Source: an uncultured Bacilli bacterium (GTDB taxonomy: Bacteria > Bacillota_I > Bacilli_A > RF39 > UBA660). From it: a stretch of DNA of 38,543 bases. The notes under the pieces are model-generated. The model was not told the DNA's origin. It did not search any database and worked only from the letters and a program-made list of their open reading frames with translations. This document shows, piece by piece, positions 13,599-21,792 of this stretch. Location of the stretch: positions 1-38,543 of the forward strand of contig CAKOYV010000012.1 in NCBI GenBank assembly GCA_934131005.1, given 5' to 3'. A program made the translations under genes and the position numbers. The stretch's first letter is position 1. Each line of letters opens with the position of its first letter.

Positions 13599-16322
13599 TT
13601 GAGAAGAATTTTAGATGTTATATTAAAAAATAAGTATTTGGAAATTTTAATTAAGTATACATTATGTTTTTTAATAGTTTCTTTGTTGATATTTAAAATA
13701 TATTATCAATATGGGTTGAATTTTATTTGGATTGGTGGAATATCTGATGGATTAAATCAACATTTTGTTACGTTGAACTATTTTAGGGATATATTAAACA
13801 ATTTGTTTACTCATCATAGTTTGGATACTTTTACTTGGAATATTGGATTTGGTATGGATATGTTTGGTAATTTGGCTTACTATATTTTTGGAGATATATT
13901 TTCTTATTTATGTGTATTTTTTTCAAAAGATAAGTTGAAGTATTTATATTTTGGATTGGTTTTTGTTAGATTGTATGCTTCTGGAATGTCTTTTTTATTC
14001 TATTGTATTTATAATAAGCGTAGAAGTATTAGTTCTGTTATTGGAAGTTTATTGTATATTAGTTGTTCTTTTGCATTATTTTCGGCGGTTAGACATCCTT
14101 ATTTTATAAATGCTATGATTGTCTTTCCAATGAGTATGATAGGAATAGAAAAGTTTGTGAATGAAGGTAAAAAATTATTTTATATTTTTTCAGTGTTTTT
14201 GATGTTTTTTAGTAGTTTCTATTTTGGATATATGAATGCTATTGTTATTGCTATATATGGAATTTTACTTTGTTTAAGAAAATATAAAAAAGATTATAAA
14301 ATGGTGTTTTTTACTTTAGTTAAGGCTTTGTTGTATGCGTCTGTTGGTTTGATGATGTCGGCTTTTATTTTGATTCCAACTATTTATGCATTTGTAAATT
14401 CTACAAGAGTTGATGTTATTGCCGATATATCTTATTCTGTAAATTATTATCGTGAATTATTGGAATCACTTGTTACTCCAAGAGGTGCTCCTAATTGGTC
14501 TGTTATAGGTATTTCCTCAATTTTTTTCTTTTGTTTACCTATATTTTTGAGAAAATATAAAAAAAATTGGCATTGGATATTGTTAATGCTGATATTGATA
14601 TTACCACTTCTTTCTTCTAAGATATCTTTTATAATTTCTGGAATGGGATATCCTAGTAATAGGTATGTTTATATGCTTATATTTACTTTTGCTTATATGG
14701 TGGTTATGGTTGTTGATGATAAGATAGAAGTTGATATTAAACTGATAAAGATATATCTTATGATGGGAATTTGTTATTTACTTTTATTGGTATTTTTTGA
14801 TATTAAGATTAATATGAGTATGATTGTTTCTTTGATTGTCTTTATGGCTATTTGTTATATATATTTATCAAAGAAGAACAAGTTTATTTATGATAGGCGT
14901 CTTAATTTTACTTGTTTAGTTGTTATATTAGGAATTTTGTTTAATGTATATTACATTTATGATGTTAGGTATGGTAATTATGTTAGTGAATTTGCTTCTA
15001 ATTATGATATTGAGAATATTTATAATACGCATAATCATACTATTGAAGATTATAAACAGGCTATTAGTGATATAAAGAAGAGCGATAAATCTTTTTATAG
15101 AGTTGCAACTTTGGATAATTTTATGTATAATTTAGGCCTTTTTATGGGATATAATTCAATTAATTATTTTTATTCAATAAATTCATCTCTTTATCAAAAG
15201 TTATCTGATGATTTGCAAAATAGTAAAGGATCTACTAATTTAGAAATTGGTACTTTTGATAACAGAATTAAAATAAATTCTTTATTAGGAGCTAAATATT
15301 ATGTTACTGGTAGTAAGATAAATTTATATGGTTATGATTTAGAGAAACGTTATAAAAATAATACATATGTATATAAGAATAATAATAGTGCATCCTTTGC
15401 TAGTCTTTTTACTGAGTGTATAAGTGAGGATGATTATAATAAGCTTAGTAGTTTGGAGAAGGAAGATGCATTGCTTAAATATTATGTTAGTAGTAAGTGC
15501 CGTAAGGGTAATTATGAGAATAAGAGTATTAAGAAAGTTGAATTTAAATCTAAGTATAAAATTAAAAATAAGTTGAAATTGGATAAGAAGACTAGAGTTA
15601 ATTTATCGTTGAAAAACAAGGTAAATGGAGAGCTGTATTTGAAGATAAGTAATATTAAATATAGTGATTTGTCTGATGAAGAGAAGATTAATAATCAATT
15701 TGGGGAAGGTGCTATTTGGAATAAGAGGATGGTTGCTAGTTATAATGATAGTCATAGATTTGATGAATATGATAATGGTTTTACAATTAATGTAAAAGCT
15801 GGAAAGGTTAATAATAGTGAAGTTATTTATAGTAATAAGTATCCTTATTATAGTGGTAAAGATGATATTTTAATAAATTTGGGGTATTTTGGTAATTATG
15901 ATGGAGATGTAATTGTTGATTTTTCAAAATTAGGTATTTATAAGTTTGATGAATTTTCATTATATGAAGTTTCTTTAGATGATTATAAAAATGATATTAA
16001 AGAGATGAATAATTCTAATTTTTCTGTTTCGTCAGTTGGTGATAATTATTTGACTGGTAATGTAGATTCTGCTAGTGATGGTGTTCTTCGATTTTCAACT
16101 CTTTATAATGAAGGTTTTACGATTTTTATAGATGGTAAGAAGTCTAATAGTTTTAGAGATAAATATTTTTTAGCTACTAAAATAAAAAAAGGAAAACACA
16201 AAATAAAACTTGTTTATAGGACACCATATTTAAAAGAAGGAATGTTAGTTAGTGGATTTGGTTTTTTGATATTTATAGGTATTTTTGTTGGTAATATAAC
16301 AAGAAGAAACAATAAATTATAA
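13599..16322 (+). CDS. YfhO-family GT-C glycosyltransferase (membrane)
   Basis: 907 aa from TTG 13599, set by AGAGGTGA (13586-13593). About a dozen membrane helices fill residues ~15-470. A large extracytoplasmic C-terminal domain follows, with a final helix near residue 885 and a basic tail. An acidic residue in the first outside loop (IGGISDGLNQHF) fits GT-C enzymes that use polyprenyl-phosphate sugars. In B. subtilis, YfhO works with CsbB and GtcA to put sugars on lipoteichoic acid outside the membrane; the next two genes here are a CsbB-like GT2 and a GtcA. I infer the same division of labour, YfhO performing the final transfer onto a wall polymer. The sugar and acceptor are unknown. Confidence 0.85.
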   Translation: MRRILDVILKNKYLEILIKYTLCFLIVSLLIFKIYYQYGLNFIWIGGISDGLNQHFVTLNYFRDILNNLFTHHSLDTFTWNIGFGMDMFGNLAYYIFGDIFSYLCVFFSKDKLKYLYFGLVFVRLYASGMSFLFYCIYNKRRSISSVIGSLLYISCSFALFSAVRHPYFINAMIVFPMSMIGIEKFVNEGKKLFYIFSVFLMFFSSFYFGYMNAIVIAIYGILLCLRKYKKDYKMVFFTLVKALLYASVGLMMSAFILIPTIYAFVNSTRVDVIADISYSVNYYRELLESLVTPRGAPNWSVIGISSIFFFCLPIFLRKYKKNWHWILLMLILILPLLSSKISFIISGMGYPSNRYVYMLIFTFAYMVVMVVDDKIEVDIKLIKIYLMMGICYLLLLVFFDIKINMSMIVSLIVFMAICYIYLSKKNKFIYDRRLNFTCLVVILGILFNVYYIYDVRYGNYVSEFASNYDIENIYNTHNHTIEDYKQAISDIKKSDKSFYRVATLDNFMYNLGLFMGYNSINYFYSINSSLYQKLSDDLQNSKGSTNLEIGTFDNRIKINSLLGAKYYVTGSKINLYGYDLEKRYKNNTYVYKNNNSASFASLFTECISEDDYNKLSSLEKEDALLKYYVSSKCRKGNYENKSIKKVEFKSKYKIKNKLKLDKKTRVNLSLKNKVNGELYLKISNIKYSDLSDEEKINNQFGEGAIWNKRMVASYNDSHRFDEYDNGFTINVKAGKVNNSEVIYSNKYPYYSGKDDILINLGYFGNYDGDVIVDFSKLGIYKFDEFSLYEVSLDDYKNDIKEMNNSNFSVSSVGDNYLTGNVDSASDGVLRFSTLYNEGFTIFIDGKKSNSFRDKYFLATKIKKGKHKIKLVYRTPYLKEGMLVSGFGFLIFIGIFVGNITRRNNKL

Positions 16323-16357
16323 AACTATTTATTTAGTATGTAGTTTGTTAGTAAGAG

Positions 16358-16376
16358 TTATCTTTATTAAAGATAA
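16358..16376 (+). terminator. Possible weak terminator/hairpin after the YfhO-like gene
   Basis: TTATCTTT (16358-16365) and AAAGATAA (16369-16376) form an 8-bp stem with an ATT loop. The following sequence is AT-rich but lacks a clean T-run, so it may attenuate instead of terminate. Confidence 0.35.
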
Positions 16377-16403
16377 TAATTTATTTAAAATGCTAATATT
16401 TTA

Positions 16404-16412
16404 TGTTATACT
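16404..16412 (+). promoter_or_regulatory. Possible internal promoter (extended -10)
   Basis: TGTTATACT is an extended -10, lying 25 bases before the CsbB-like ATG and after the hairpin at 16358. No clear -35 is visible. It would let the rest of the cluster be expressed without the YfhO-like gene. Confidence 0.4.
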
Positions 16413-16436
16413 TAGAATGTAGTGAGGTGAGGCATT

Positions 16437-17393
16437 ATGAGGAAAAAAAAGTTATTGTCTGTTGTTGTATCATGTTATAATGAAGAAGAGTCAATTCCAC
16501 TTTTTTATCAAGAAATTTGTAGAGTGGCTCGAGAGATGGATTATATTAATTTTGAATTCATTTTTGTTAATGATGGCAGTAGTGATAAGACGCTTGAAAT
16601 TGTAAAAAAATTAAATAAAAAAGATAAGCGAGTTAGATATGTTTCTTTTTCTAGAAATTTTGGGAAAGAAGCTGCTATGTATGCTGGTTTGGAAGCGTCT
16701 TTAGGGGATTATGTTACGTTGATGGATGCAGATTTGCAAGATCCACCTAGCATGCTTGAAGAGATGTATAAGCTTATTGTTGATGAAGGATATGATTGTG
16801 TTGGAACAAGAAGAGTTACTAGAAAGGGAGAACCTCCTATTAGAAGTTTTTTTGCTAGACAATTTTATAAATTAATTAATAAGCTTAGTGATATTGAAAT
16901 GGTTGATGGTGCTAGGGATTATAGAATTATGACAAGACAAATGATTAATTCTATTGTTAAAATGCGAGAGTATAATAGATATTCTAAAGGGTTATTTAGT
17001 TTTGTTGGATATAGGACTAAGTGGCTTGAATATGAAAATGTGGAGAGAGTTGCTGGAGAAACTAAATGGAGTTTTTGGAAATTATTTATTTATGCTATTG
17101 ATGGAATTACGGCATTTTCAACTAAACCTCTTGTAATGTCTGCTTTTGTTGGTTTTTTATTCTGCATAATTAGTTTTATTATGATTTTGGTTATTATTGT
17201 AAAAACTTTATTGTATGGTGATCCAGTTGGGGGTTGGCCTAGTATGGTTTGTATTATCTTTATGGTTAGTGGTATTCAGTTGTTTTGTATGGGAATTATG
17301 GGGCAATATTTGGCTAAAACTTATTTAGAAACTAAGAATAGACCTATATATATAGTTAAAGAAAGTAGCGATGATGTTGATGATGATAATTGA
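16437..17393 (+). CDS. CsbB-like GT2 polyprenyl-phosphate glycosyltransferase
   Basis: 318 aa; ribosome site GAGGTGAGG. GT-A domain: VVVSCYNEEESIP, FVNDGSSDKTLEI and DADLQDPP (metal-binding Asp cluster), with GARDYRIMTRQ later. Two hydrophobic helices at the C-terminus (~residues 228-290) anchor it to the membrane, and an acidic tail ends the protein. This architecture matches CsbB/GtrB/DPM1-type enzymes that transfer a sugar from a nucleotide donor to undecaprenyl phosphate on the cytoplasmic face. It overlaps the GtcA gene by 23 bases and follows YfhO, completing a three-component set. It is the one gene here I noticed ending in TGA. Confidence 0.92.
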   Translation: MRKKKLLSVVVSCYNEEESIPLFYQEICRVAREMDYINFEFIFVNDGSSDKTLEIVKKLNKKDKRVRYVSFSRNFGKEAAMYAGLEASLGDYVTLMDADLQDPPSMLEEMYKLIVDEGYDCVGTRRVTRKGEPPIRSFFARQFYKLINKLSDIEMVDGARDYRIMTRQMINSIVKMREYNRYSKGLFSFVGYRTKWLEYENVERVAGETKWSFWKLFIYAIDGITAFSTKPLVMSAFVGFLFCIISFIMILVIIVKTLLYGDPVGGWPSMVCIIFMVSGIQLFCMGIMGQYLAKTYLETKNRPIYIVKESSDDVDDDN

Positions 17394-17796
17394 TTTGTAT
17401 AAAAAATATAAGGAAATAGTTAATTATTTGATTTTTGGTGTTTTGACTACAATCATTAGCTTAGCTGTCTATTATTTATTGACATTTACTGTTATTGATC
17501 CTAAGAATGCCTTGTTATTACAAGTTGCTAATGTTATTTCTTGGGTGGCTGGAGTTTTATTTGCTTATGTTACTAATAGAAAATATGTTTTTGATAGTAA
17601 GAATGAAGATAAATTAAAAGAGTTTAGTAGTTTTGTTGGAGCAAGATTAGTAACGCTTATTATGGATATGATTATTATGTATGTTGGTGTTACTTTAATG
17701 CGTGGTAATGATAAAATTATAAAATTAATTTCGCAAGTGGTTGTAATCGTTAGTAATTATTTATTTAGTAAAATATTTGTATTTAGGAGGAATTAA
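17371..17796 (+). CDS. gtcA: GtcA-family membrane protein (polyprenyl-phosphate sugar flippase)
   Basis: 141 aa with four membrane helices. The opening VNYLIFGVLTTIISLAVYY and the mid-segment VISWVAGVLFAYVTNRKYVF are hallmark GtcA sequences. Several in-frame start codons lie at the beginning (ATG ATG TTG ATG ATG), so the exact start is uncertain; all fall inside the CsbB-like gene. GtcA proteins are thought to flip undecaprenyl-phosphate-linked sugars across the membrane for extracytoplasmic GT-C enzymes. Here it sits with YfhO and the CsbB-like GT2, the usual partners. Confidence 0.9.
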   Translation: MMLMMIIDLYKKYKEIVNYLIFGVLTTIISLAVYYLLTFTVIDPKNALLLQVANVISWVAGVLFAYVTNRKYVFDSKNEDKLKEFSSFVGARLVTLIMDMIIMYVGVTLMRGNDKIIKLISQVVVIVSNYLFSKIFVFRRN

Positions 17797-17797
17797 A

Positions 17798-18865
17798 ATG
17801 ATAAAATATAAGGACAAAATAATTCAAAGTGATTTAGAGAAAATAAATAATGATAAGTTTTTAGCACAAATTGCAACTGGTTCTAAGATAATGATTACTG
17901 GTTGTAATGGAATGATTGCAACATATTTGTTATATTATTTACTTTATCTTAATGATAAATATAATAAAAATTTGATTATTTATGCTGTTACTAGAAATTT
18001 ATTAAAAACAAAGAAAAAATTTGATGATTTGTTGTCAAGAGAAGATGTTAAATTTATTGAACATAATGTTAATTTAGAATTTGATTTTGATATTAAAGCT
18101 GATTATATATTTCATTTGGCTAGTAGTGCTGATCCTAAAAATATTTTAAATAATCCTGTTGATATTATAAAAGCTAATACTATTGGAGTTATTAATGTTA
18201 TGGAATATGCTAGAAGGGTAAATAGTAGAAAGGTTATCTTTTCGTCTACTAGGGAAGTATATGGAAAAATGGATGATAAATGTTGTGAGGTTTTTGAGGA
18301 TAGTTTAGGAATTATTGATCAGTTAGGTGTTAGAGCTTGTTATCCTGAGAGTAAAAAAATGGGGGAATGTATAGTTAATTCTTATAATTTACAGTATGGT
18401 ATTCCTTATGTTATTTTTAGGATTGCTCATACTTATGGACCTGGTATGCCAATTAGTAATGATGGAAGAATAATGTCTGATTTGATAAACAATGTTGTTA
18501 ATAGAGAAGATATTGTTCTTAAGAGTGATGGAAGTGCTGTTAGAGGTTTTTTGTATATTAGTGATTTGATTAGTGGAATGATGTATGCTACTTTTGTTGG
18601 TGATGATAATACGGTTTATAATATTTGCAACGAAGAAGAGAATATTAGTGTTTTAGATTTGGCAAAAAAATTGATTGATTTGTATCCAGAACGCAATTTA
18701 AATGTTTCATATAAAAAAATAAGTGCTCAAGAGAAGGAAGCTTATTGTAAATTTAAACGTGTGATGATGAATACTGATAGACTTAGAAGTTTAGGATGGC
18801 GTCCTACTGTTAGTTTGGACTTTGGTTTAAAAAATACAATTAACAGTTATGAAGGAGATGATTAA
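17798..18865 (+). CDS. NAD-dependent epimerase/dehydratase (extended SDR, nucleotide-sugar type)
   Basis: 355 aa from ATG 17798, behind a strong AGGAGG; an in-frame ATG 21 bases upstream would include the ribosome site. Rossmann motif ITGCNGMIATYLLYYL near residue 36, SSTREVYG (catalytic Ser/Thr), and YPESK as the catalytic YxxxK, followed by RIAHTYGPGM and GFLYISDL: the order found in UDP-glucuronate decarboxylases and related nucleotide-sugar epimerases. The substrate is not determinable; the neighbouring cytidylyltransferase raises the possibility of a CDP-activated substrate. Only three bases separate it from that gene, whose ribosome site is inside this gene's end. Confidence 0.88.
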   Translation: MIKYKDKIIQSDLEKINNDKFLAQIATGSKIMITGCNGMIATYLLYYLLYLNDKYNKNLIIYAVTRNLLKTKKKFDDLLSREDVKFIEHNVNLEFDFDIKADYIFHLASSADPKNILNNPVDIIKANTIGVINVMEYARRVNSRKVIFSSTREVYGKMDDKCCEVFEDSLGIIDQLGVRACYPESKKMGECIVNSYNLQYGIPYVIFRIAHTYGPGMPISNDGRIMSDLINNVVNREDIVLKSDGSAVRGFLYISDLISGMMYATFVGDDNTVYNICNEEENISVLDLAKKLIDLYPERNLNVSYKKISAQEKEAYCKFKRVMMNTDRLRSLGWRPTVSLDFGLKNTINSYEGDD

Positions 18866-18868
18866 TAA

Positions 18869-19615
18869 ATGAATGTAGTAGCAGTATTTGCTGGTGGTGT
18901 AGGTTCTAGAATGGGGTGTAAGATACCTAAGCAGTTTTTGGAAATATATGGAAGACCTATAATAGTACATACTTTAGAAAAATTTCAGTATAATGATAAT
19001 ATTGATTGTATATATGTTGGATGTATGAAAAAGTATATTCCTTTGATGAAAAGTTTGATAAAGAAATATAATTTAACTAAAGTTAAACCTGAATGTATAA
19101 TTCAAGGAGGGAAGTATGGGCTAGAAACTATTTACAATTTGCTAAAAGCTATTCATAAGGATTATGAGGATGCAACAGTTCTTATTCATGATGGAGTTAG
19201 ACCTAATATTACGGATGATGTTATTAATAAAAATATTGAAGGTGTAGATAAGTATGGTAGTGCTATTACTTGTGTATCAACTGTTGAGACTTCAATTATT
19301 AGTAATAATGGTAAGGATGTAGATGAATTTTTAGATAGGAAAAAAGTTTATTTGGCTAAAGCTCCACAAAGCTTTAAGATAAATGAAATTATAAAGGCTT
19401 ATGATAGGGTGTGGAATGAATATGGAACATTTAATGTAGAAGGCTTAATTGATTCTTGTTCAGTTGCACTTTCTTATGGTATGAAGCTTAAAATGATAGA
19501 AGGAAGTAGAAATAATATAAAAGTTACTACTCCAAATGATTATATAGATATTTTGGGAAGAATGATTTCTAATGATTATAATAATTTCTTTGAAATGAGT
19601 AAAAATAAAAAATAA
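18869..19615 (+). CDS. IspD/TarI-family cytidylyltransferase (probably CDP-polyol synthesis)
   Basis: 248 aa; ribosome site AGGAGATGAT. N-terminal VFAGGVGSRMGCKIPKQFLEI is the CTP-binding loop of the IspD/TarI family, and VLIHDGVRPNI, ETSI, KAPQSFKI and TPNDYIDILGRM are further family landmarks. IspD makes CDP-methylerythritol for isoprenoids and TarI makes CDP-ribitol for teichoic acid. Placement inside a surface-polymer cluster, and next to a LicD-type phosphotransferase two genes later, favours the TarI/ISPD-like role of making CDP-ribitol or another CDP-polyol. It cannot be separated from true IspD by eye, and the usual TarJ reductase is absent nearby. Confidence 0.88.
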   Translation: MNVVAVFAGGVGSRMGCKIPKQFLEIYGRPIIVHTLEKFQYNDNIDCIYVGCMKKYIPLMKSLIKKYNLTKVKPECIIQGGKYGLETIYNLLKAIHKDYEDATVLIHDGVRPNITDDVINKNIEGVDKYGSAITCVSTVETSIISNNGKDVDEFLDRKKVYLAKAPQSFKINEIIKAYDRVWNEYGTFNVEGLIDSCSVALSYGMKLKMIEGSRNNIKVTTPNDYIDILGRMISNDYNNFFEMSKNKK

Positions 19616-19637
19616 AATAGGAAAGGTAAATTTATTT

Positions 19638-20921
19638 ATGACTGAAAAGCACAGAAAAGAAGTTGTTAATGAGCATGCAGTAATAATTTTTATTATATTT
19701 GTATTATTGATGTTAGCAGTTTTGTTGTGGTTGTTAAAATTAGATAATCGTCGTAAAATAAATTTAAAAAAAACTACAGTTGTTACAACTAAGTATAGTT
19801 ATATGAAATTTGGTACTGTAGTTTATGATGCTAAATTATATATAAAAAATAATGAAAAATATCAGGAATATGGAAAAATTTATAAAAATGTAAAATTAGA
19901 ATTTTCTAAATTAGATAATAATTATTTTTTGATTAAAGGTTTTGATGATAATATTTATATTAAAGCTAGTGACGTAGTTAAAATTGATAGTATTGATAAC
20001 GTTAGTGATAGATATAAAAATTATATAATGTTTAATGAGAATATTATTACGAAAGATAAGGTTACTTTTTATGATGTGGATGGTAATATTTTATATACTA
20101 TTGACAAATCTTATGAATTTAATATCTTTATTAAAGATGATGATAGATATGGAATTGTATATAATGATAGATTATTATTTGTAAAAAAGAGTGATGTTAG
20201 TAGTGTTAAGGCAAGTAATAATACTGATAAAAAAAATAGTAGTGGTGTTGGAGTTTTGAATTATCATTTCTTTTATGATGAAGATAATGAGGAAGATGCT
20301 AAGGGATGTAAGGAAGAAATTTGTGTTTCAAAATCACAGTTTAAGGATGAGCTTGATTATTTGAAAAATAATAATATTTTAACAATTACTACTAGAGAAT
20401 TGGAATGGTATATAGATGGTGGAATAAATTTACCTAAAAGTGTTCTTATTACTATTGATGATGGAGGAAGGACAAGTATTGCAGTTTCATTATTGGGTGA
20501 ATATAAAGATTATGCTACAATATTTTTGATTACTTCTTGGTTTGATCCAAGTAATTATTATAAAAATGAATATATAGAGTTACATTCTCATACAGATAAT
20601 TTACATAATACTGGTGTTTGTCCTCTGGGGCAAGGTGGTGGAATTAAGTGTTTAGATAGAAAAACATTACTGGAAGATTTAACTAAAAGTCGAGAAAAGT
20701 TAAATGGTTCCACTGTTATTGCCTATCCTTTTTATGAATATAATGATTATTCGATAGATATTTTGAAGGAGGCTGGGTTTACGATGGCTTTTGCTGGAGA
20801 GAGTAGTAATAGTGATAATTTGGTTCATGTTGGCTCTAATAAATTTAGACTTCCTAGATTTGTTATGGTTAATTATACTACTTATGATGATTTAAATAGG
20901 TATTTTGGTAGAATAAAGTAG
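19638..20921 (+). CDS. Membrane-anchored polysaccharide deacetylase (CE4/NodB family)
   Basis: 427 aa. One N-terminal helix (~residues 13-33) suggests the rest is outside the cell. Residues ~45-190 are a beta-rich segment, perhaps SH3-like. The deacetylase domain follows: LITIDDGG (catalytic Asp pair, variant of TFDDG), then ELHSHTDNLH with the metal-binding histidines, and YPFYEYND later. Such enzymes remove acetyl groups from GlcNAc-type residues in peptidoglycan, teichoic acid or exopolysaccharide. The insert HNTGVCPLGQGGGIKC after the His motif carries two cysteines. It lies between the cytidylyltransferase and licD genes, so it probably modifies the same polymer. Confidence 0.88.
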   Translation: MTEKHRKEVVNEHAVIIFIIFVLLMLAVLLWLLKLDNRRKINLKKTTVVTTKYSYMKFGTVVYDAKLYIKNNEKYQEYGKIYKNVKLEFSKLDNNYFLIKGFDDNIYIKASDVVKIDSIDNVSDRYKNYIMFNENIITKDKVTFYDVDGNILYTIDKSYEFNIFIKDDDRYGIVYNDRLLFVKKSDVSSVKASNNTDKKNSSGVGVLNYHFFYDEDNEEDAKGCKEEICVSKSQFKDELDYLKNNNILTITTRELEWYIDGGINLPKSVLITIDDGGRTSIAVSLLGEYKDYATIFLITSWFDPSNYYKNEYIELHSHTDNLHNTGVCPLGQGGGIKCLDRKTLLEDLTKSREKLNGSTVIAYPFYEYNDYSIDILKEAGFTMAFAGESSNSDNLVHVGSNKFRLPRFVMVNYTTYDDLNRYFGRIK

Positions 20922-20941
20922 ATATGTGAGGGATTTAATTT

Positions 20942-21778
20942 ATGAAAAAATATGTAAAAAAATTACAGGGTGTTGAATTAGAAATTTTAGAAGAAATAGA
21001 TAGAATTTGTAAAAAAAATAATATTGATTATTTTTTATGTGGTGGTAGTTTGATTGGAGCTATTAGACATAAGGGATTTATTCCTTGGGATGATGATATT
21101 GATATTGCAATGACTAGGAAAAATTATAATAAATTCACAAAAGCTTGTCTTAAAGATTTGGACGACAAGTATTTTATAGATAATTATAGTGTTAATAAGA
21201 AGTGTTGGATTTCTTTTACTAAAGTTAAAAAGAAAAATACTTTATTTGTTGAAGATAAATATATGGATTGCTATGATGATACTAATTGTATTTGGGTTGA
21301 TATTTTTCCATTAGATGGTGTTAAGGATAAAATGTCAAAATTTCAATTGTGGCAAAAAAAAGTATTTGATCGTTTATATACTTTAATTACCATTAAAAAT
21401 GGTTCTAATTATTATCAAAATTCAAAAGTTAAAAAATATGTTTATAAATTTTTACTTGCTATTATTCCAGTTAGATTTTTAATTTTTCTATTGGAAAAAG
21501 TGGTCAGTTTTCATGATGAGGATAAAGTTAAATATTTGTGTTCTTTTTCAACTGTTTATAGTATAGATAAAGATACTTTTGATAAAGAAAAATTACTTCC
21601 ATATGAAGAAGTTGTATTTGAAGAAAAAAAATTTATGGGTGTTAAGGGTTATGATTATTATTTGAAAAAATTATATGGTGATTATATGAAGTTACCTCCT
21701 GTTTCAAAGCGAGTAAATCATGATCCATACTTAGTTAAATTTGAAGATGGAGAGATAATTAATTTTAAAGATAAATAG
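20942..21778 (+). CDS. licD: LicD-family phosphotransferase
   Basis: 278 aa; ribosome site GAGGGA. The N-terminal signature FLCGGSLIGAIRHKGFIPWDDDIDIAM carries the nucleotidyltransferase-fold DxD and is diagnostic of LicD/fukutin proteins. C-terminal aromatic/basic segments such as YGDYMKLPP and R-x-x-H (RVNHDPY) are also typical. LicD enzymes transfer phosphocholine or polyol phosphates from CDP donors to glycans. With an IspD/TarI-like gene close by and no choline kinase or CTP:phosphocholine cytidylyltransferase (LicA/LicC) in view, a CDP-ribitol-type donor is the better guess. Confidence 0.92.
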   Translation: MKKYVKKLQGVELEILEEIDRICKKNNIDYFLCGGSLIGAIRHKGFIPWDDDIDIAMTRKNYNKFTKACLKDLDDKYFIDNYSVNKKCWISFTKVKKKNTLFVEDKYMDCYDDTNCIWVDIFPLDGVKDKMSKFQLWQKKVFDRLYTLITIKNGSNYYQNSKVKKYVYKFLLAIIPVRFLIFLLEKVVSFHDEDKVKYLCSFSTVYSIDKDTFDKEKLLPYEEVVFEEKKFMGVKGYDYYLKKLYGDYMKLPPVSKRVNHDPYLVKFEDGEIINFKDK

Positions 21779-21792
21779 ATTTGAGGGATTTT

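Noticed and set aside
17371..17395. Tandem GATGAT/ATG repeats as a phase-variation tract
   Set aside because: Only a few imperfect units, explained by an acidic C-terminal tail overlapping the GtcA start; no homopolymer or exact repeat long enough for slippage control.
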